Source: Hydrogenophaga crocea (GTDB lineage Bacteria > Pseudomonadota > Gammaproteobacteria > Burkholderiales > Burkholderiaceae_C). From it: 64,000 nt of DNA. Made by a program: the position numbers and the translations under genes. A model generated the notes under the pieces. The model was not told the origin of the DNA and ran no database searches. It was given only the letters and a program-made list of their open reading frames with translations. Shown here one piece after another: positions 17,329-26,399 of this stretch. Each line of letters begins with the position of its first letter. Position 1 is the first letter of the stretch. Location: NCBI RefSeq assembly GCF_011388215.1, contig NZ_CP049989.1, positions 2,790,001 to 2,854,000 of the forward strand. Reading direction: 5' to 3'.

Positions 17329-17347
17329 TCGCACGAATCGGCCCCGG

Positions 17348-17376
17348 AAAGGGCGCCCCTCCGGGCGCCCTTTCTG
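17348..17376 (+). terminator. Hairpin with T-rich tail between dctP and dctQ (attenuator)
   Basis: Stem AAAGGGCGCCC (17348-17358) pairs with GGGCGCCCTTT (17363-17373), followed by CTGTTTC. It lies inside an operon, so it probably reduces permease expression relative to the binding protein or protects the dctP mRNA end. Confidence 0.6.
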
Positions 17377-17394
17377 TTTCTCCCGGAAATCGCC

Positions 17395-18015
17395 ATGCAA
17401 AAACTTCTCTTCACGGTCGACGCGATCTCGACCTGGTTCGGCAAGGCCTGCGCCTGGGTGGTGGTGGTCCTCACGGCCCTCATCACCTGGGAGGTCTTCT
17501 CGCGTTATGTGCTCAACCACCCGCACGCCTGGGTGCTCGACGCCCAGATCATGTTGTACGGCGTGCTGTTCATGACCGCGGGCGCCTACACCCTGGCCAA
17601 GAACGGCCACGTGCGCGGCGACGTGCTGTACGGCTTCTTCCAGCCGCGCACGCAGGCCAGCATCGACCTCACGCTCTACATCCTGTTCTTCCTGCCCGGC
17701 ATCGTGGCGCTCACCTGGGCCGGCTGGACCTTCGCGAACGAGTCGCTCGCCATCCGCGAGCAGACCTTCAACGCCGACCCGCTGCCGGTCTACCCCTTCA
17801 AGTTCGTGGTGCCCATCGCGGGCGCCTTCCTGCTGCTGCAGGGCATCGTCGAAATCATCCGCTGCGTGATCTGCCTGCAGACCGGTGAATGGCCGCGGCG
17901 CGAAGACGACGTGGAAGAAGTCGACGTCGACAAACTCAAGGAAATGGTGCACGTGAAAGACGCCGACATCGAAGCGCTCGACCAGACCCTCACCGCGAAG
18001 AAGGGTGGTCAGTGA
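17395..18015 (+). CDS. TRAP transporter small permease (DctQ family)
   Basis: 206 residues with four membrane helices, including ACAWVVVVLTALITWEVFSRYVLN and the VFSRY signature of DctQ, then GAYTLAKNGHVRGDVLY. The C-terminus is an unusual acidic cytoplasmic tail (EDDVEEVDVDKLKEMVHVKDADIEALDQ split over about 170-200), longer than in typical DctQ. It partners with the large permease in Na+-driven import. Its TGA overlaps the ATG of dctM (TGATG). Confidence 0.88.
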   Translation: MQKLLFTVDAISTWFGKACAWVVVVLTALITWEVFSRYVLNHPHAWVLDAQIMLYGVLFMTAGAYTLAKNGHVRGDVLYGFFQPRTQASIDLTLYILFFLPGIVALTWAGWTFANESLAIREQTFNADPLPVYPFKFVVPIAGAFLLLQGIVEIIRCVICLQTGEWPRREDDVEEVDVDKLKEMVHVKDADIEALDQTLTAKKGGQ

Positions 18016-20012
18016 TGAAGATCCGCAAGGAACTCTGGTTCGGTTTCATCCTGATGGGCATCATCGTCGCCGCCGCCGGCGCGATGGTGCTCAGCGTGGA
18101 CAAGATGACCAATGGCCACTACGGCCTGCTCATGCTCTCGCTGGTGGTGGTGGCCATCATGCTGGGCTTTCCCACCGCCTTCACCCTCATGGGCATGGGC
18201 ATCATCTTCACCTTCTTCGCCTACCACTCGGGCGACCAGACGGTGGGGGGTGCGGTCCGGCAGACGCTGGACCTGATGGTGCAGCGCGCGTTCTCGGTGA
18301 TGTCCAACGACGTGCTGATCTCGATCCCGCTGTTCGTGTTCATGGGCTACCTGGTCGAACGCGCCAACCTGATCGAGAAGCTGTTCCGCAGCCTGCACCT
18401 GGCGCTGGCGCGTGTGCCGGGCTCGCTGGCCGTGGCCACGCTGGTCACCTGCACCGTGTTCGCCACCGCCACCGGCATCGTGGGCGCGGTGGTCACGCTC
18501 ATGGGCCTGCTGGCGCTGCCGCAGATGCTCAAGGGCGGCTACGACACGCGCCTGGCCGCGGGCGCCATCACCGCGGGCGGCTGCCTGGGCATCCTGATCC
18601 CGCCGTCGGTGCTGCTGATCGTGTACGGCGCCACCGCGGGCGTATCGGTGGTCAAGCTCTATGCCGGCGCGTTCTTCCCGGGCCTCATGCTCGCGGGCCT
18701 GTACATCGTGTACGTGATCCTGATGGCCAAGCTCAAGCCGGCCTGGGCCCCGCCCCTGTCGGCCGAACAGCGCATCGTGCCGCTGCCCGAGCCCCTGCTC
18801 AAGGTCGGCGCGCGCGCCGGCGCCTCGGCGCTCGCCGGCCTGCTGGCCGCGCTCAAGGGCCGCAACAACCAGGGCGTGCCCACCGGCTACCTGCTGCGCC
18901 AGCTCGGCATCGCCCTGCTGCCGGCGCTGCTGTTCGTGGCCGTGGCCGTGCTGAGCTACCCGAGCCCGCGCGACGCCAGCGTCGACGCCGACACGCCGAG
19001 CGAGCTGGTGCAGCTCGGCGCGGGCTCGCAGGTGCAGGAATCGGGCACGGGCCTGGCCGAGCCCTCGGGCGGCCTGAGCGAGCCGCCGGCCGAAGACAGC
19101 GGCGGCCTGGCCGAACCGCCCAAGGACGGTGAGGACAACGGTGGCCTGGCCGAGCCCCCGGGCAGCGACGGCGCCGCCGCCGAACCCAAGGCCGAAGGCG
19201 TGGCCGAACCCGGCGCGGCCAGCAGCCCCGCGGACACCGCGGCCGACGCGGCCGACGCCGGCGCCGGCAGCGGCTACTGGATCGGCGTGGGCGTGGGCGC
19301 GCTCGCGCTCGCGGTCTTCTACGCGCTGCTCAGCTACGCGCGGCTCGAGATCTTCAAGATGCTGCTCTCGAGCTTCTTCCCGCTCGTGGTGCTGATCCTG
19401 TTCGTGCTCGGCTCCATCGTGTTCGGCCTGGCCACGCCCACCGAGGCGGCGGCCGTGGGCGCGTTCGGCGGCTTCCTGCTCGCCGCGGCCTACCGCCAGC
19501 TCACCTTCGGCGTGATCAAGGAAAGCGTGTTCCTCACGGCCAAGACCAGCGCCATGGTGTGCTGGCTGTTCGTGGGCTCGGCGATCTTCTCGGCCGCGTT
19601 CGCGCTGCTGGGCGGCCAGGAACTGGTGGAACAGTGGGTGCTGGGCATGAACCTGTCCAAGACCGAGTTCCTGATCCTGTCGCAGGTGATCATCTTCATC
19701 CTCGGCTGGCCGCTCGAATGGACCGAGATCATCGTGATCTTCATGCCCATCTTCATCCCGCTGCTGGACAACTTCGGGGTCGACCCGCTGTTCTTCGGCC
19801 TGCTGGTGGCGCTGAACCTGCAGACCGCCTTCCTGAGCCCGCCCGTGGCCATGAGCGCGTTCTACCTCAAGGGCGTGGCGCCCAAGCACGTCACGCTGAA
19901 CCAGATCTTCGCGGGCATGCTGCCCTTCATGGGCATCCAGATCGTCGCCATCGTGCTGCTCTACTGGTTCCCCGAGATCGGCCTGTGGCTGCCGTCGGTG
20001 CTCTACAACTGA
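18015..20012 (+). CDS. TRAP transporter large permease (DctM family) with internal low-complexity insert
   Basis: 665 residues against about 430 for a usual DctM. The conserved halves are present: residues 1-250 with MGYLVERANLIEKLF and GCLGILIPPSVLLIVYG, and ~440-665 with LATPTEAAAVGAFGG and LNLQTAFLSPPVAMSAFYLKGVAP. Between them lie two extra hydrophobic segments (about 300-315 and 421-440) enclosing an acidic, Pro/Gly-rich stretch (317-420) with repeats of GLAEPP. The insert sits between the two symmetric halves, so the transport core is probably intact. It starts at ATG 18015 within the dctQ stop. Confidence 0.85.
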   Translation: MKIRKELWFGFILMGIIVAAAGAMVLSVDKMTNGHYGLLMLSLVVVAIMLGFPTAFTLMGMGIIFTFFAYHSGDQTVGGAVRQTLDLMVQRAFSVMSNDVLISIPLFVFMGYLVERANLIEKLFRSLHLALARVPGSLAVATLVTCTVFATATGIVGAVVTLMGLLALPQMLKGGYDTRLAAGAITAGGCLGILIPPSVLLIVYGATAGVSVVKLYAGAFFPGLMLAGLYIVYVILMAKLKPAWAPPLSAEQRIVPLPEPLLKVGARAGASALAGLLAALKGRNNQGVPTGYLLRQLGIALLPALLFVAVAVLSYPSPRDASVDADTPSELVQLGAGSQVQESGTGLAEPSGGLSEPPAEDSGGLAEPPKDGEDNGGLAEPPGSDGAAAEPKAEGVAEPGAASSPADTAADAADAGAGSGYWIGVGVGALALAVFYALLSYARLEIFKMLLSSFFPLVVLILFVLGSIVFGLATPTEAAAVGAFGGFLLAAAYRQLTFGVIKESVFLTAKTSAMVCWLFVGSAIFSAAFALLGGQELVEQWVLGMNLSKTEFLILSQVIIFILGWPLEWTEIIVIFMPIFIPLLDNFGVDPLFFGLLVALNLQTAFLSPPVAMSAFYLKGVAPKHVTLNQIFAGMLPFMGIQIVAIVLLYWFPEIGLWLPSVLYN

Positions 20013-20031
20013 TCGCCGCTCGTCCAGCCCG

Positions 20032-20056
20032 GGGGCGCTTCGGCGCCCCTTTTTTT
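20032..20056 (+). terminator. Rho-independent terminator of the TRAP operon
   Basis: Stem GGGGCGC (20032-20038) with GCGCCCC (20043-20049), a TTCG tetraloop and seven T residues. It closes dctPQM before the PPK2 promoter. Confidence 0.9.
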
Positions 20057-20068
20057 CGGGTTTGCGGC

Positions 20069-20095
20069 TACCATTGACGTTTACGTTAACGTCAA
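20069..20095 (+). promoter_or_regulatory. TACCAT -10-like box followed by a LiuR-like operator
   Basis: TACCAT at 20069-20074 runs into an inverted repeat with TTGACGTT (20074-20081) and AACGTCAA (20088-20095), whose centre ACGTTAACGT is itself a palindrome. The half-sites resemble the LiuR (MerR-family) motif of branched-chain amino-acid catabolic genes in proteobacteria. The downstream icmF gene acts on isobutyryl-CoA, which fits. Confidence 0.55.
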
Positions 20096-20115
20096 CTCGC
20101 CAGCCCTCCCGCCCC

Positions 20116-20997
20116 ATGCCCCGCGCCAGCGACACGTCCCTGCCCTTCGGCGACGCCGTGCTGCGCGCGCCGCCAGGCAGCCCCTGGAAGGCCTGGCAGA
20201 TCGACCCCGACGCCGAGCGCCGCAAGGTGTCGCTCGAGGCGCTGGACCCCGGCGCCCGGCCCTTCTCCAGCGGTGACAAGGCCGCCGACCGGGCCGCGGT
20301 GGAGCGCCTGGCCACCGAGATCGACGAACTGCAGAACGTGTTCCACCCCGATGGCCGCTACAAGCTGCTGGTGGTGCTGCAGGGCACCGACACCTCGGGC
20401 AAGGACGGCACGGTGCGCGGCGTGTTCGGCCGCACCAGCCCGCTGGGCGTGCGCACCGTGGGCTGGAAGGCCCCCACCGAGCCCGAGCGCGCGCACGACT
20501 TCCTCTGGCGCATCCACCAGGCCATGCCGGGCAACGGCGAGATCGTGGTGTTCAACCGCAGCCACTACGAAGACGTGCTGGTCCCCGTGGTCAATGGCTG
20601 GATCAACCCGGCGCAAACGCGCCAGCGCTACGCCCACATCAACGACTTCGAGCGCCTGCTCGCCGAGACCGGCACCGTGGTGCTCAAGTTCATGCTGCAC
20701 ATCGGCTTCGACGAGCAGCGCCAGCGCCTGCAGGACCGCATCGACGACCCCACGAAGCACTGGAAATTCAGCCTCGGCGACCTCGACGTGCGCCAACAAT
20801 GGGCCCAGTACCAGAAGGCCTACGAAGACCTGCTCGAGGCCACGAGCACGCCCTGGGCGCCCTGGACCGTGGTGCCCGGCAACAGCAAGACCCACCGCAA
20901 CCTCATGATCGCCACCCTGGTGCGCGACACGCTCAAGGCGCTGAAGTTGCGTTTTCCGCCCGACGATCCGCGCCTCAAAGGCCTGCGCGTCACCTGA
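20116..20997 (+). CDS. Polyphosphate kinase 2 (PPK2) family protein
   Basis: 293 residues from ATG 20116; an in-frame ATG at 20062 overlaps the promoter and operator and is less likely. Walker A is [10 protein letters not shown] (90-99), and the Walker B-type block reads [30 protein letters not shown] and the Arg/Asp-rich lid [11 protein letters not shown] follow. One PPK2 domain of standard length is present. It uses polyphosphate to phosphorylate nucleoside mono- or diphosphates; the class is not decided here. It lies 20 bp before icmF, probably in one transcript. Confidence 0.9.
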   Translation: MPRASDTSLPFGDAVLRAPPGSPWKAWQIDPDAERRKVSLEALDPGARPFSSGDKAADRAAVERLATEIDELQNVFHPDGRYKLLVVLQGTDTSGKDGTVRGVFGRTSPLGVRTVGWKAPTEPERAHDFLWRIHQAMPGNGEIVVFNRSHYEDVLVPVVNGWINPAQTRQRYAHINDFERLLAETGTVVLKFMLHIGFDEQRQRLQDRIDDPTKHWKFSLGDLDVRQQWAQYQKAYEDLLEATSTPWAPWTVVPGNSKTHRNLMIATLVRDTLKALKLRFPPDDPRLKGLRVT

Positions 20998-21017
20998 ATC
21001 CACCCGAGAGAGACCCC

Positions 21018-24000
21018 ATGACCCAGCTGTCCGCCGACTACCAGGCCCTGGCCAACTACCGCCCCCGGCACAAGGTGCGTTTCGTCACCGCCGCGAGCCT
21101 GTTCGACGGCCACGACGCGGCCATCAACATCATGCGTCGCATCCTGCAGAGCATGGGCGCCGAGGTGATCCACCTGGGCCACAACCGCAGCGTCGACGAG
21201 GTCGTGACCGCGGCGCTGCAGGAAGACGTGCAGGGCATCGCGATCAGCAGCTACCAGGGTGGTCACGTCGAGTACTTCAAGTACATGGTCGACCTGCTCA
21301 AGGCACGCGGCGGCGCGCACATCCAGGTCTTCGGCGGCGGCGGCGGCGTGATCGTGCCCAGCGAGATCGCCGAGCTGCAGGCCTATGGCGTGGCGCGCAT
21401 CTACAGCCCCGAGGACGGTCAGCGCATGGGCCTGGCCGGCATGATCGGCGAGATGGTGATGCGCTGCGACCAGGACCTGTCGCCGCACGCGCCCAAGGCC
21501 CTGGCCGCGATCGAGGGCCATGGCGAAATGCACTGGCGCGCACTGGCCCAGCTCATCACCGTGATCGAGAACGGCCAAGCCGACGCCGCGCTGCTGCAGG
21601 GCGTGCGCGATGCGGCCGCAAAACGCACGGTGCCGGTGCTGGGCATCACGGGCACGGGCGGCGCGGGCAAGTCCTCGCTCACCGACGAGCTCATCCGCCG
21701 CCTGCGGCTCGACCAGGGCGACGCGCTGCGCGTGGCCGTCATCAGCATCGACCCCTCGCGCCGCAAGAGCGGTGGCGCGCTGCTGGGCGACCGCATCCGC
21801 ATGAACGCCATCAACCCGTGGCAGAACGGCGCGCGCGTGTTCATGCGCAGCCTGGCCACGCGCGACTTCGGCAGCGAGATCAGCGCCGCCCTGCCCGACG
21901 TCATCGCCGCCTGCAAGGCCGCGGGCTTCGACCTCGTGGTGGTGGAGACCTCGGGCATCGGCCAGGGCGACGCGGCCATCGTGCCGCACGTGGACGTGCC
22001 CCTGTATGTGATGACGCCCGAGTTCGGCGCCGCCAGCCAGCTCGAGAAGATCGACATGCTCGACTTCGCCGAGTTCGTGGCCATCAACAAGTTCGACCGC
22101 AAGGGCGCGGCCGACGCGTTGCGCGACGTGGCCAAGCAGGTGCAGCGCAACCAGGAGGCCTGGGGCAAGCGGCCCGAAGACATGCCGGTGTTCGGCACCA
22201 TGGCCGCGCGCTTCAACGACGACGGCGTGACCGCGCTGTACCAGGCGCTCAAGGGCCGCCTGGGCGGCCTGGGCCTGGCGCTCAAGGACGGCGCGCTGCC
22301 CGTGGTGAACGTGCGCCACAGCACCAACCAGACCCCCATCGTGCCGCCCGCGCGCACGCGCTACCTGGCCGAGATCTCGGACACCGTGCGCGGCTACAAG
22401 AAGATGGTGCGCCAGCAGGCGAAGCTCGCGCGCGAGATCCAGCAGCTGCGCGCCAGCGCCGAGATGCTGCGCGTGGACAAGCCCGAGCGCTCGCGCGCGG
22501 CCGAGGCCGTGATCGACCTCGCCCAGGTGCGCGAGCTCGACCAGGACCCGGCGGCGCGCAAGCTGCTGCAACAGTGGCCCGACATGCAGAAGGCCTACGC
22601 GGGCGAAGAGTACGTGGTGAAGATCCGCGACAAGGAGATCCGCACCGCGCTCACCACCAAGAGCCTCTCGGGCACCGTGATCCGTAAGGTCGCACTGCCG
22701 CAGTACGAGGACCACGGCGAGCTGCTCAAGTGGCTCATGCTCGAGAACGTGCCCGGCAGCTTCCCCTACACCGCGGGCACCTTCGCCTTCAAGCGCGAGG
22801 GCGAAGACCCCACGCGCATGTTCGCGGGCGAAGGCGATCCCTTCCGCACCAACCGCCGCTTCAAGCTGCTCTCCGAAGGCATGGCCGCCAAGCGCCTTTC
22901 CACCGCCTTCGACTCGGTCACGCTCTACGGCAACGACCCCGACCTGCGGCCCGACATCTACGGCAAGGTGGGCAATTCGGGTGTGAGCATCGCCACGCTC
23001 GACGACATGAAGGTGCTGTACTCGGGCTTCGACCTGTGCCACCCGGCCACCTCGGTGTCCATGACCATCAACGGCCCGGCGCCCAGCATCCTGGCCATGT
23101 TCATGAACACGGCCATCGACCAGAACCTGGAGAAGTTCAAGGCCGACAACGGCCGCGAGCCCACCGCCACCGAGGCCGCGAAGATCCGCGAATGGGTGCT
23201 GGCCAACGTGCGCGGCACGGTGCAGGCCGACATCCTCAAGGAAGACCAGGGCCAGAACACCTGCATCTTCAGCACCGAGTTCAGCCTCAAGGTGATGGGC
23301 GACATCGCGAGCTATTTCGTGCACCACGACGTGCGCAATTTCTACTCGGTGTCCATCAGCGGCTACCACATCGCCGAGGCCGGGGCCAACCCGATCAGCC
23401 AGCTCGCGTTCACGCTCTCCAACGGCTTCACCTTCGTCGAAGCCTACCTGGCGCGTGGCATGCACATCGACGACTTCGCGCCCAACCTGTCGTTCTTCTT
23501 CAGCAACGGCATGGACCCCGAGTACACCGTGCTGGGCCGCGTGGCGCGCCGCATCTGGGCCGTGGCCATGAAGGAGAAGTACGGCGCGAACGAACGCAGC
23601 CAGAAGCTCAAGTACCACGTGCAGACCAGCGGCCGTTCGCTGCACGCGCAGGAGATCCAGTTCAACGACATCCGCACCACGCTGCAGGCGCTGATCGCGA
23701 TCTACGACAACTGCAACTCGCTGCACACCAACGCGTTCGACGAAGCCATCACCACGCCCACCGAGGACTCGGTGCGCCGCGCCATGGCGATCCAGCTCAT
23801 CATCAACCGCGAGTGGGGCCTGGCCAAGAACGAGAACCCCAACCAGGGCGCCTTCATCATCGACGAGCTCACCGAACTCGTCGAAGAAGCGGTGCTCACC
23901 GAGTTCGAGCGCATCGCCGAGCGCGGCGGCGTGCTGGGCGCGATGGAGACCGGCTACCAGCGCGGCCGCATCCAGGACGAGTCCATGCACTACGAGATGC

Positions 24001-24311
24001 TCAAGCACACCGGCGAGCTGCCCATCATCGGCGTCAACACCTTCCGCAACCCGCACGGCGACCCGATCCCGCAGTCGCTCGAACTCGCGCGCTCGACCGA
24101 AGACGAAAAACAGAGCCAGCTCAAGCGCCTGCAGGACTTCCACGCCCGCCACGCCCACGAAGCGCCGGCCATGCTGGAGCGCCTCAAGCGCACCGTGATC
24201 GACAACGGCAACGTGTTCGAGGTGCTGATGGACGCGGTGCGCTGCTGCTCGCTGGGCCAGATCACCAACGCCCTGTTCGAGGTCGGCGGACAGTACCGGC
24301 GCAACATGTGA
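21018..24311 (+). CDS. icmF: Fused isobutyryl-CoA mutase IcmF
   Basis: 1097 residues. N-terminal B12-binding domain (about 1-150; [24 protein letters not shown]), central MeaB-like GTPase chaperone (about 190-510; [17 protein letters not shown] as Walker A), then the mutase TIM-barrel domain. Two residues tell isobutyryl-CoA mutase from methylmalonyl-CoA mutase: Phe602 in TRMFAG replaces the MCM tyrosine, and Gln746 in [11 protein letters not shown] replaces the MCM arginine. Their 144-residue spacing equals that of Cupriavidus IcmF (598 and 742). It interconverts isobutyryl- and n-butyryl-CoA with adenosylcobalamin. The start ATG follows GAGAGAGACC. Confidence 0.93.
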   Translation: MTQLSADYQALANYRPRHKVRFVTAASLFDGHDAAINIMRRILQSMGAEVIHLGHNRSVDEVVTAALQEDVQGIAISSYQGGHVEYFKYMVDLLKARGGAHIQVFGGGGGVIVPSEIAELQAYGVARIYSPEDGQRMGLAGMIGEMVMRCDQDLSPHAPKALAAIEGHGEMHWRALAQLITVIENGQADAALLQGVRDAAAKRTVPVLGITGTGGAGKSSLTDELIRRLRLDQGDALRVAVISIDPSRRKSGGALLGDRIRMNAINPWQNGARVFMRSLATRDFGSEISAALPDVIAACKAAGFDLVVVETSGIGQGDAAIVPHVDVPLYVMTPEFGAASQLEKIDMLDFAEFVAINKFDRKGAADALRDVAKQVQRNQEAWGKRPEDMPVFGTMAARFNDDGVTALYQALKGRLGGLGLALKDGALPVVNVRHSTNQTPIVPPARTRYLAEISDTVRGYKKMVRQQAKLAREIQQLRASAEMLRVDKPERSRAAEAVIDLAQVRELDQDPAARKLLQQWPDMQKAYAGEEYVVKIRDKEIRTALTTKSLSGTVIRKVALPQYEDHGELLKWLMLENVPGSFPYTAGTFAFKREGEDPTRMFAGEGDPFRTNRRFKLLSEGMAAKRLSTAFDSVTLYGNDPDLRPDIYGKVGNSGVSIATLDDMKVLYSGFDLCHPATSVSMTINGPAPSILAMFMNTAIDQNLEKFKADNGREPTATEAAKIREWVLANVRGTVQADILKEDQGQNTCIFSTEFSLKVMGDIASYFVHHDVRNFYSVSISGYHIAEAGANPISQLAFTLSNGFTFVEAYLARGMHIDDFAPNLSFFFSNGMDPEYTVLGRVARRIWAVAMKEKYGANERSQKLKYHVQTSGRSLHAQEIQFNDIRTTLQALIAIYDNCNSLHTNAFDEAITTPTEDSVRRAMAIQLIINREWGLAKNENPNQGAFIIDELTELVEEAVLTEFERIAERGGVLGAMETGYQRGRIQDESMHYEMLKHTGELPIIGVNTFRNPHGDPIPQSLELARSTEDEKQSQLKRLQDFHARHAHEAPAMLERLKRTVIDNGNVFEVLMDAVRCCSLGQITNALFEVGGQYRRNM

Positions 24312-24322
24312 CACTCGGGCCC

Positions 24323-25249
24323 ATGCACGCCATGGGCCCCCGCGCGATCCGCGCCGTCGTCGCCAACCCGCGCGCCCAGGGCGGGCGCGCCGCGCGCCTG
24401 CTGCCCGCGCTGCGCGACGCCCTGCCCCCCGGGGTCGCGCTGCACACCCCCGGCGACATCCCGGAGGCCCTGGCCCTGCTGCGCGGCCTGCCCCCGGGCT
24501 CGCGCGTGGTGGCCGTGGGCGGCGACGGCACCCTGCACCGCTGGCTGCCCGCGCTGCTCGAACGCGGCCACGAGCTCGGCGTGGTGCCCCTGGGCAGCGG
24601 CAACGACACCGCGCGCGCCCTGGGCCTGCGCCGCGGCAGCCCCCTGCCCTGGCTCACGCACGCGCTCAACGGGCCGCCGAGCACCATGGACATCGGCCTG
24701 GCCAGCTGGCACGACGGCCAGGGCGAGCGCCACGACACGCCTTTTCTCTCGAGCCTGAGCGCGGGCTTCGACGCCGCCGTGGTGGCGCGCGCGCTCACCG
24801 GCCCGCCGCGGCTGCGCGGCCTGCCGCGCTACCTCTGGGCCACGCTGCGCGAACTGGCCGCGCTGCGCAGCTGGCACCTGGACGTGACCGTGGACGGCCA
24901 GCACCGCCACGAAGGCCCCGCGCTGTTCGCGGCCACGCTCAACACCGCCACCTTCGGCGGCGGCATGCCCGCCACGCCCGCAGCGCGCACACGCGACGGT
25001 CTGCTCAACCTGCTGCTGGCCGGCCCGTTCTCGCGCCCGGGCGCGCTGGGCATGCTGCCGCGGCTGCTGGTGGGCTGGCACCTGGGCCACCCCCGCATCC
25101 ACACGCGCGCTTTCGAGCAGATGACCGTGCTGGGCCGCGGCGACCTGCCGCTGGCCGCCGACGGCGAATGGCTGGGTCTGGCGCGCTCGTTCACGGTCGC
25201 GGTGCGGCCGGGTGCGCTGCGCGTGGTCAGGGCGCCGAACTCGGGCTGA
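24323..25249 (+). CDS. Diacylglycerol kinase-family lipid kinase
   Basis: 308 residues. The catalytic-domain signature VVAVGGDGTLHRWL and VPLGSGNDTARALG, plus FLSSLSAGFDAAVV, mark the DAGK_cat family (YegS/BmrU-like). The start may be ATG 24323 or 24332; the first is 11 bp after icmF. Family members phosphorylate lipids such as diacylglycerol or related alcohols at the membrane; the substrate here is unknown. Its last 23 bp overlap the 3' end of the convergent DUF6352 gene. Confidence 0.85.
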   Translation: MHAMGPRAIRAVVANPRAQGGRAARLLPALRDALPPGVALHTPGDIPEALALLRGLPPGSRVVAVGGDGTLHRWLPALLERGHELGVVPLGSGNDTARALGLRRGSPLPWLTHALNGPPSTMDIGLASWHDGQGERHDTPFLSSLSAGFDAAVVARALTGPPRLRGLPRYLWATLRELAALRSWHLDVTVDGQHRHEGPALFAATLNTATFGGGMPATPAARTRDGLLNLLLAGPFSRPGALGMLPRLLVGWHLGHPRIHTRAFEQMTVLGRGDLPLAADGEWLGLARSFTVAVRPGALRVVRAPNSG

Positions 25250-26336
25250 ACGCCGCGGCGTCGGCCAGCGGCAGGTCGAGCCACAGGTTCTGCGGCTTGA
25301 GCTTGAGCAGGCCCTGCGCGTTCATGGCCAGGCCCAGGTACACGGGCTTGCCGCGCAGGTCTTCGCGCTGCTGCGCCGGGTCGGCAAAGCGCAGGCGGAA
25401 CAGGCTGATGAGGCGCTGCTGGCGCGCCTCGCTCAGCGACTTGCCCTGGTACAGGTCGTTGAGCAGGCCGGTGGCCTCGGCGTCGAGCCCGATGTGCCAG
25501 CGCCAGGCCGGGTCGTCCACGCGCGACAGCGCTTCGATCTGCACGGCCACGCCATGCAGGTGCATGACCCAGCGCTCGAGCACCTGGGCCAGCGCCTTCA
25601 GGCCCGATTGCGCGCGGTTCATGCTGAGCACCAGGCCGTGCGGCAGCTGCTGCTGCACCGTGTGCGTGAGGTCGAGCACGAAGCGGTGCGAGGCGCCGGG
25701 CTGCCCCAGCGCCTGCAGGTAGGCCGGGCCGGTGTCTTCATTGAGCACCTGCAGCTCGACCCCGCGCAGCGTGGCGCCGGCCTGCTTGAGCAGCGCGCCC
25801 ATGCTGCCCAGGCCCGCGGTCTCGTGCAGCTGGTCGAGCGTGTCGGCATCGCCCGCAAGCACGCGGCCGCCCTGCAGCTGCACGCGCTGGCGGCGAAACA
25901 GCAGCTCGGCCGCGCGCCACAGCATCGGGTCGCGCGCGGGGCCCAGCAGGCGCACCACCATGGCCTGCACCAGCAGGTCGAGGAACAGCGGCGGCACGGT
26001 GACCGCGCCCGCGGCGAAGAAGCCGGTCCAGGCGGCTTCGATCGAGCCGGCACGCTGCACCGCGTCGCGCAGCGCGAGGAAATGGCGCCAGTTCTCGCGC
26101 ACGTCGGCATCGAGCATGGCCTCGATCTGGCCGGGGATCACGCTGCGCAGCGGGTCTTGCAGCAGCGCCTCGTGCAGGCCGCGCTCGGCCACGCAGGACT
26201 CGGGCACCAGTGCGAGCTCGGGCCGCTGCAGCCAGTGGCGCCAGTAGTCGGGCGTGGGGGCGTGCCAGCCGCGCGAATCGGCCACCAGGTGTTGGGCGCC
26301 GCTGGCGGGCCAGGGCGTGAAAGAAGCGTCGGGCAT
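25227..26336 (-). CDS. DUF6352 family protein, function unknown
   Basis: 369 residues from ATG 26336 (MPDASFTPWPASG); an in-frame ATG at 26351 is also possible. The sequence follows a conserved betaproteobacterial family of unknown function: RPELALVPESCVAERGLHEALL, DADVRENWRHFLALRDA, VPPLFLDLLVQAMVVRLLG and WRAAELLFRRQRVQ. It is soluble, mostly helical, with no signal peptide. No catalytic motif is apparent. The 23-bp 3' overlap with the lipid-kinase gene is convergent and implies no shared function. Confidence 0.75.
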   Translation of the reverse strand: MPDASFTPWPASGAQHLVADSRGWHAPTPDYWRHWLQRPELALVPESCVAERGLHEALLQDPLRSVIPGQIEAMLDADVRENWRHFLALRDAVQRAGSIEAAWTGFFAAGAVTVPPLFLDLLVQAMVVRLLGPARDPMLWRAAELLFRRQRVQLQGGRVLAGDADTLDQLHETAGLGSMGALLKQAGATLRGVELQVLNEDTGPAYLQALGQPGASHRFVLDLTHTVQQQLPHGLVLSMNRAQSGLKALAQVLERWVMHLHGVAVQIEALSRVDDPAWRWHIGLDAEATGLLNDLYQGKSLSEARQQRLISLFRLRFADPAQQREDLRGKPVYLGLAMNAQGLLKLKPQNLWLDLPLADAAAFSPSSAP

Positions 26337-26399
26337 GCGGAGCGAGCACAAGGCCGGGCACCAGCGCCCGGGCAGGGCGCGATTGTGGCCCAGGCCCCG

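Noticed and set aside
14854..17952. A single 1032-codon minus-strand frame spanning the persulfide dioxygenase and the dctPQ region
   Set aside because: Only the part below 15981 matches protein families; the rest is antisense to the TRAP genes.
20820..24314. A 1164-codon open frame antisense to icmF
   Set aside because: High-GC third-position bias opens antisense frames; the translation is His/Val/Ala/Arg-rich with no domain, while the sense strand encodes a full IcmF.
24323..26336. Possible functional link between the lipid kinase and DUF6352 genes from their overlap
   Set aside because: The overlap is tail-to-tail, so there is no shared transcript or coupling.
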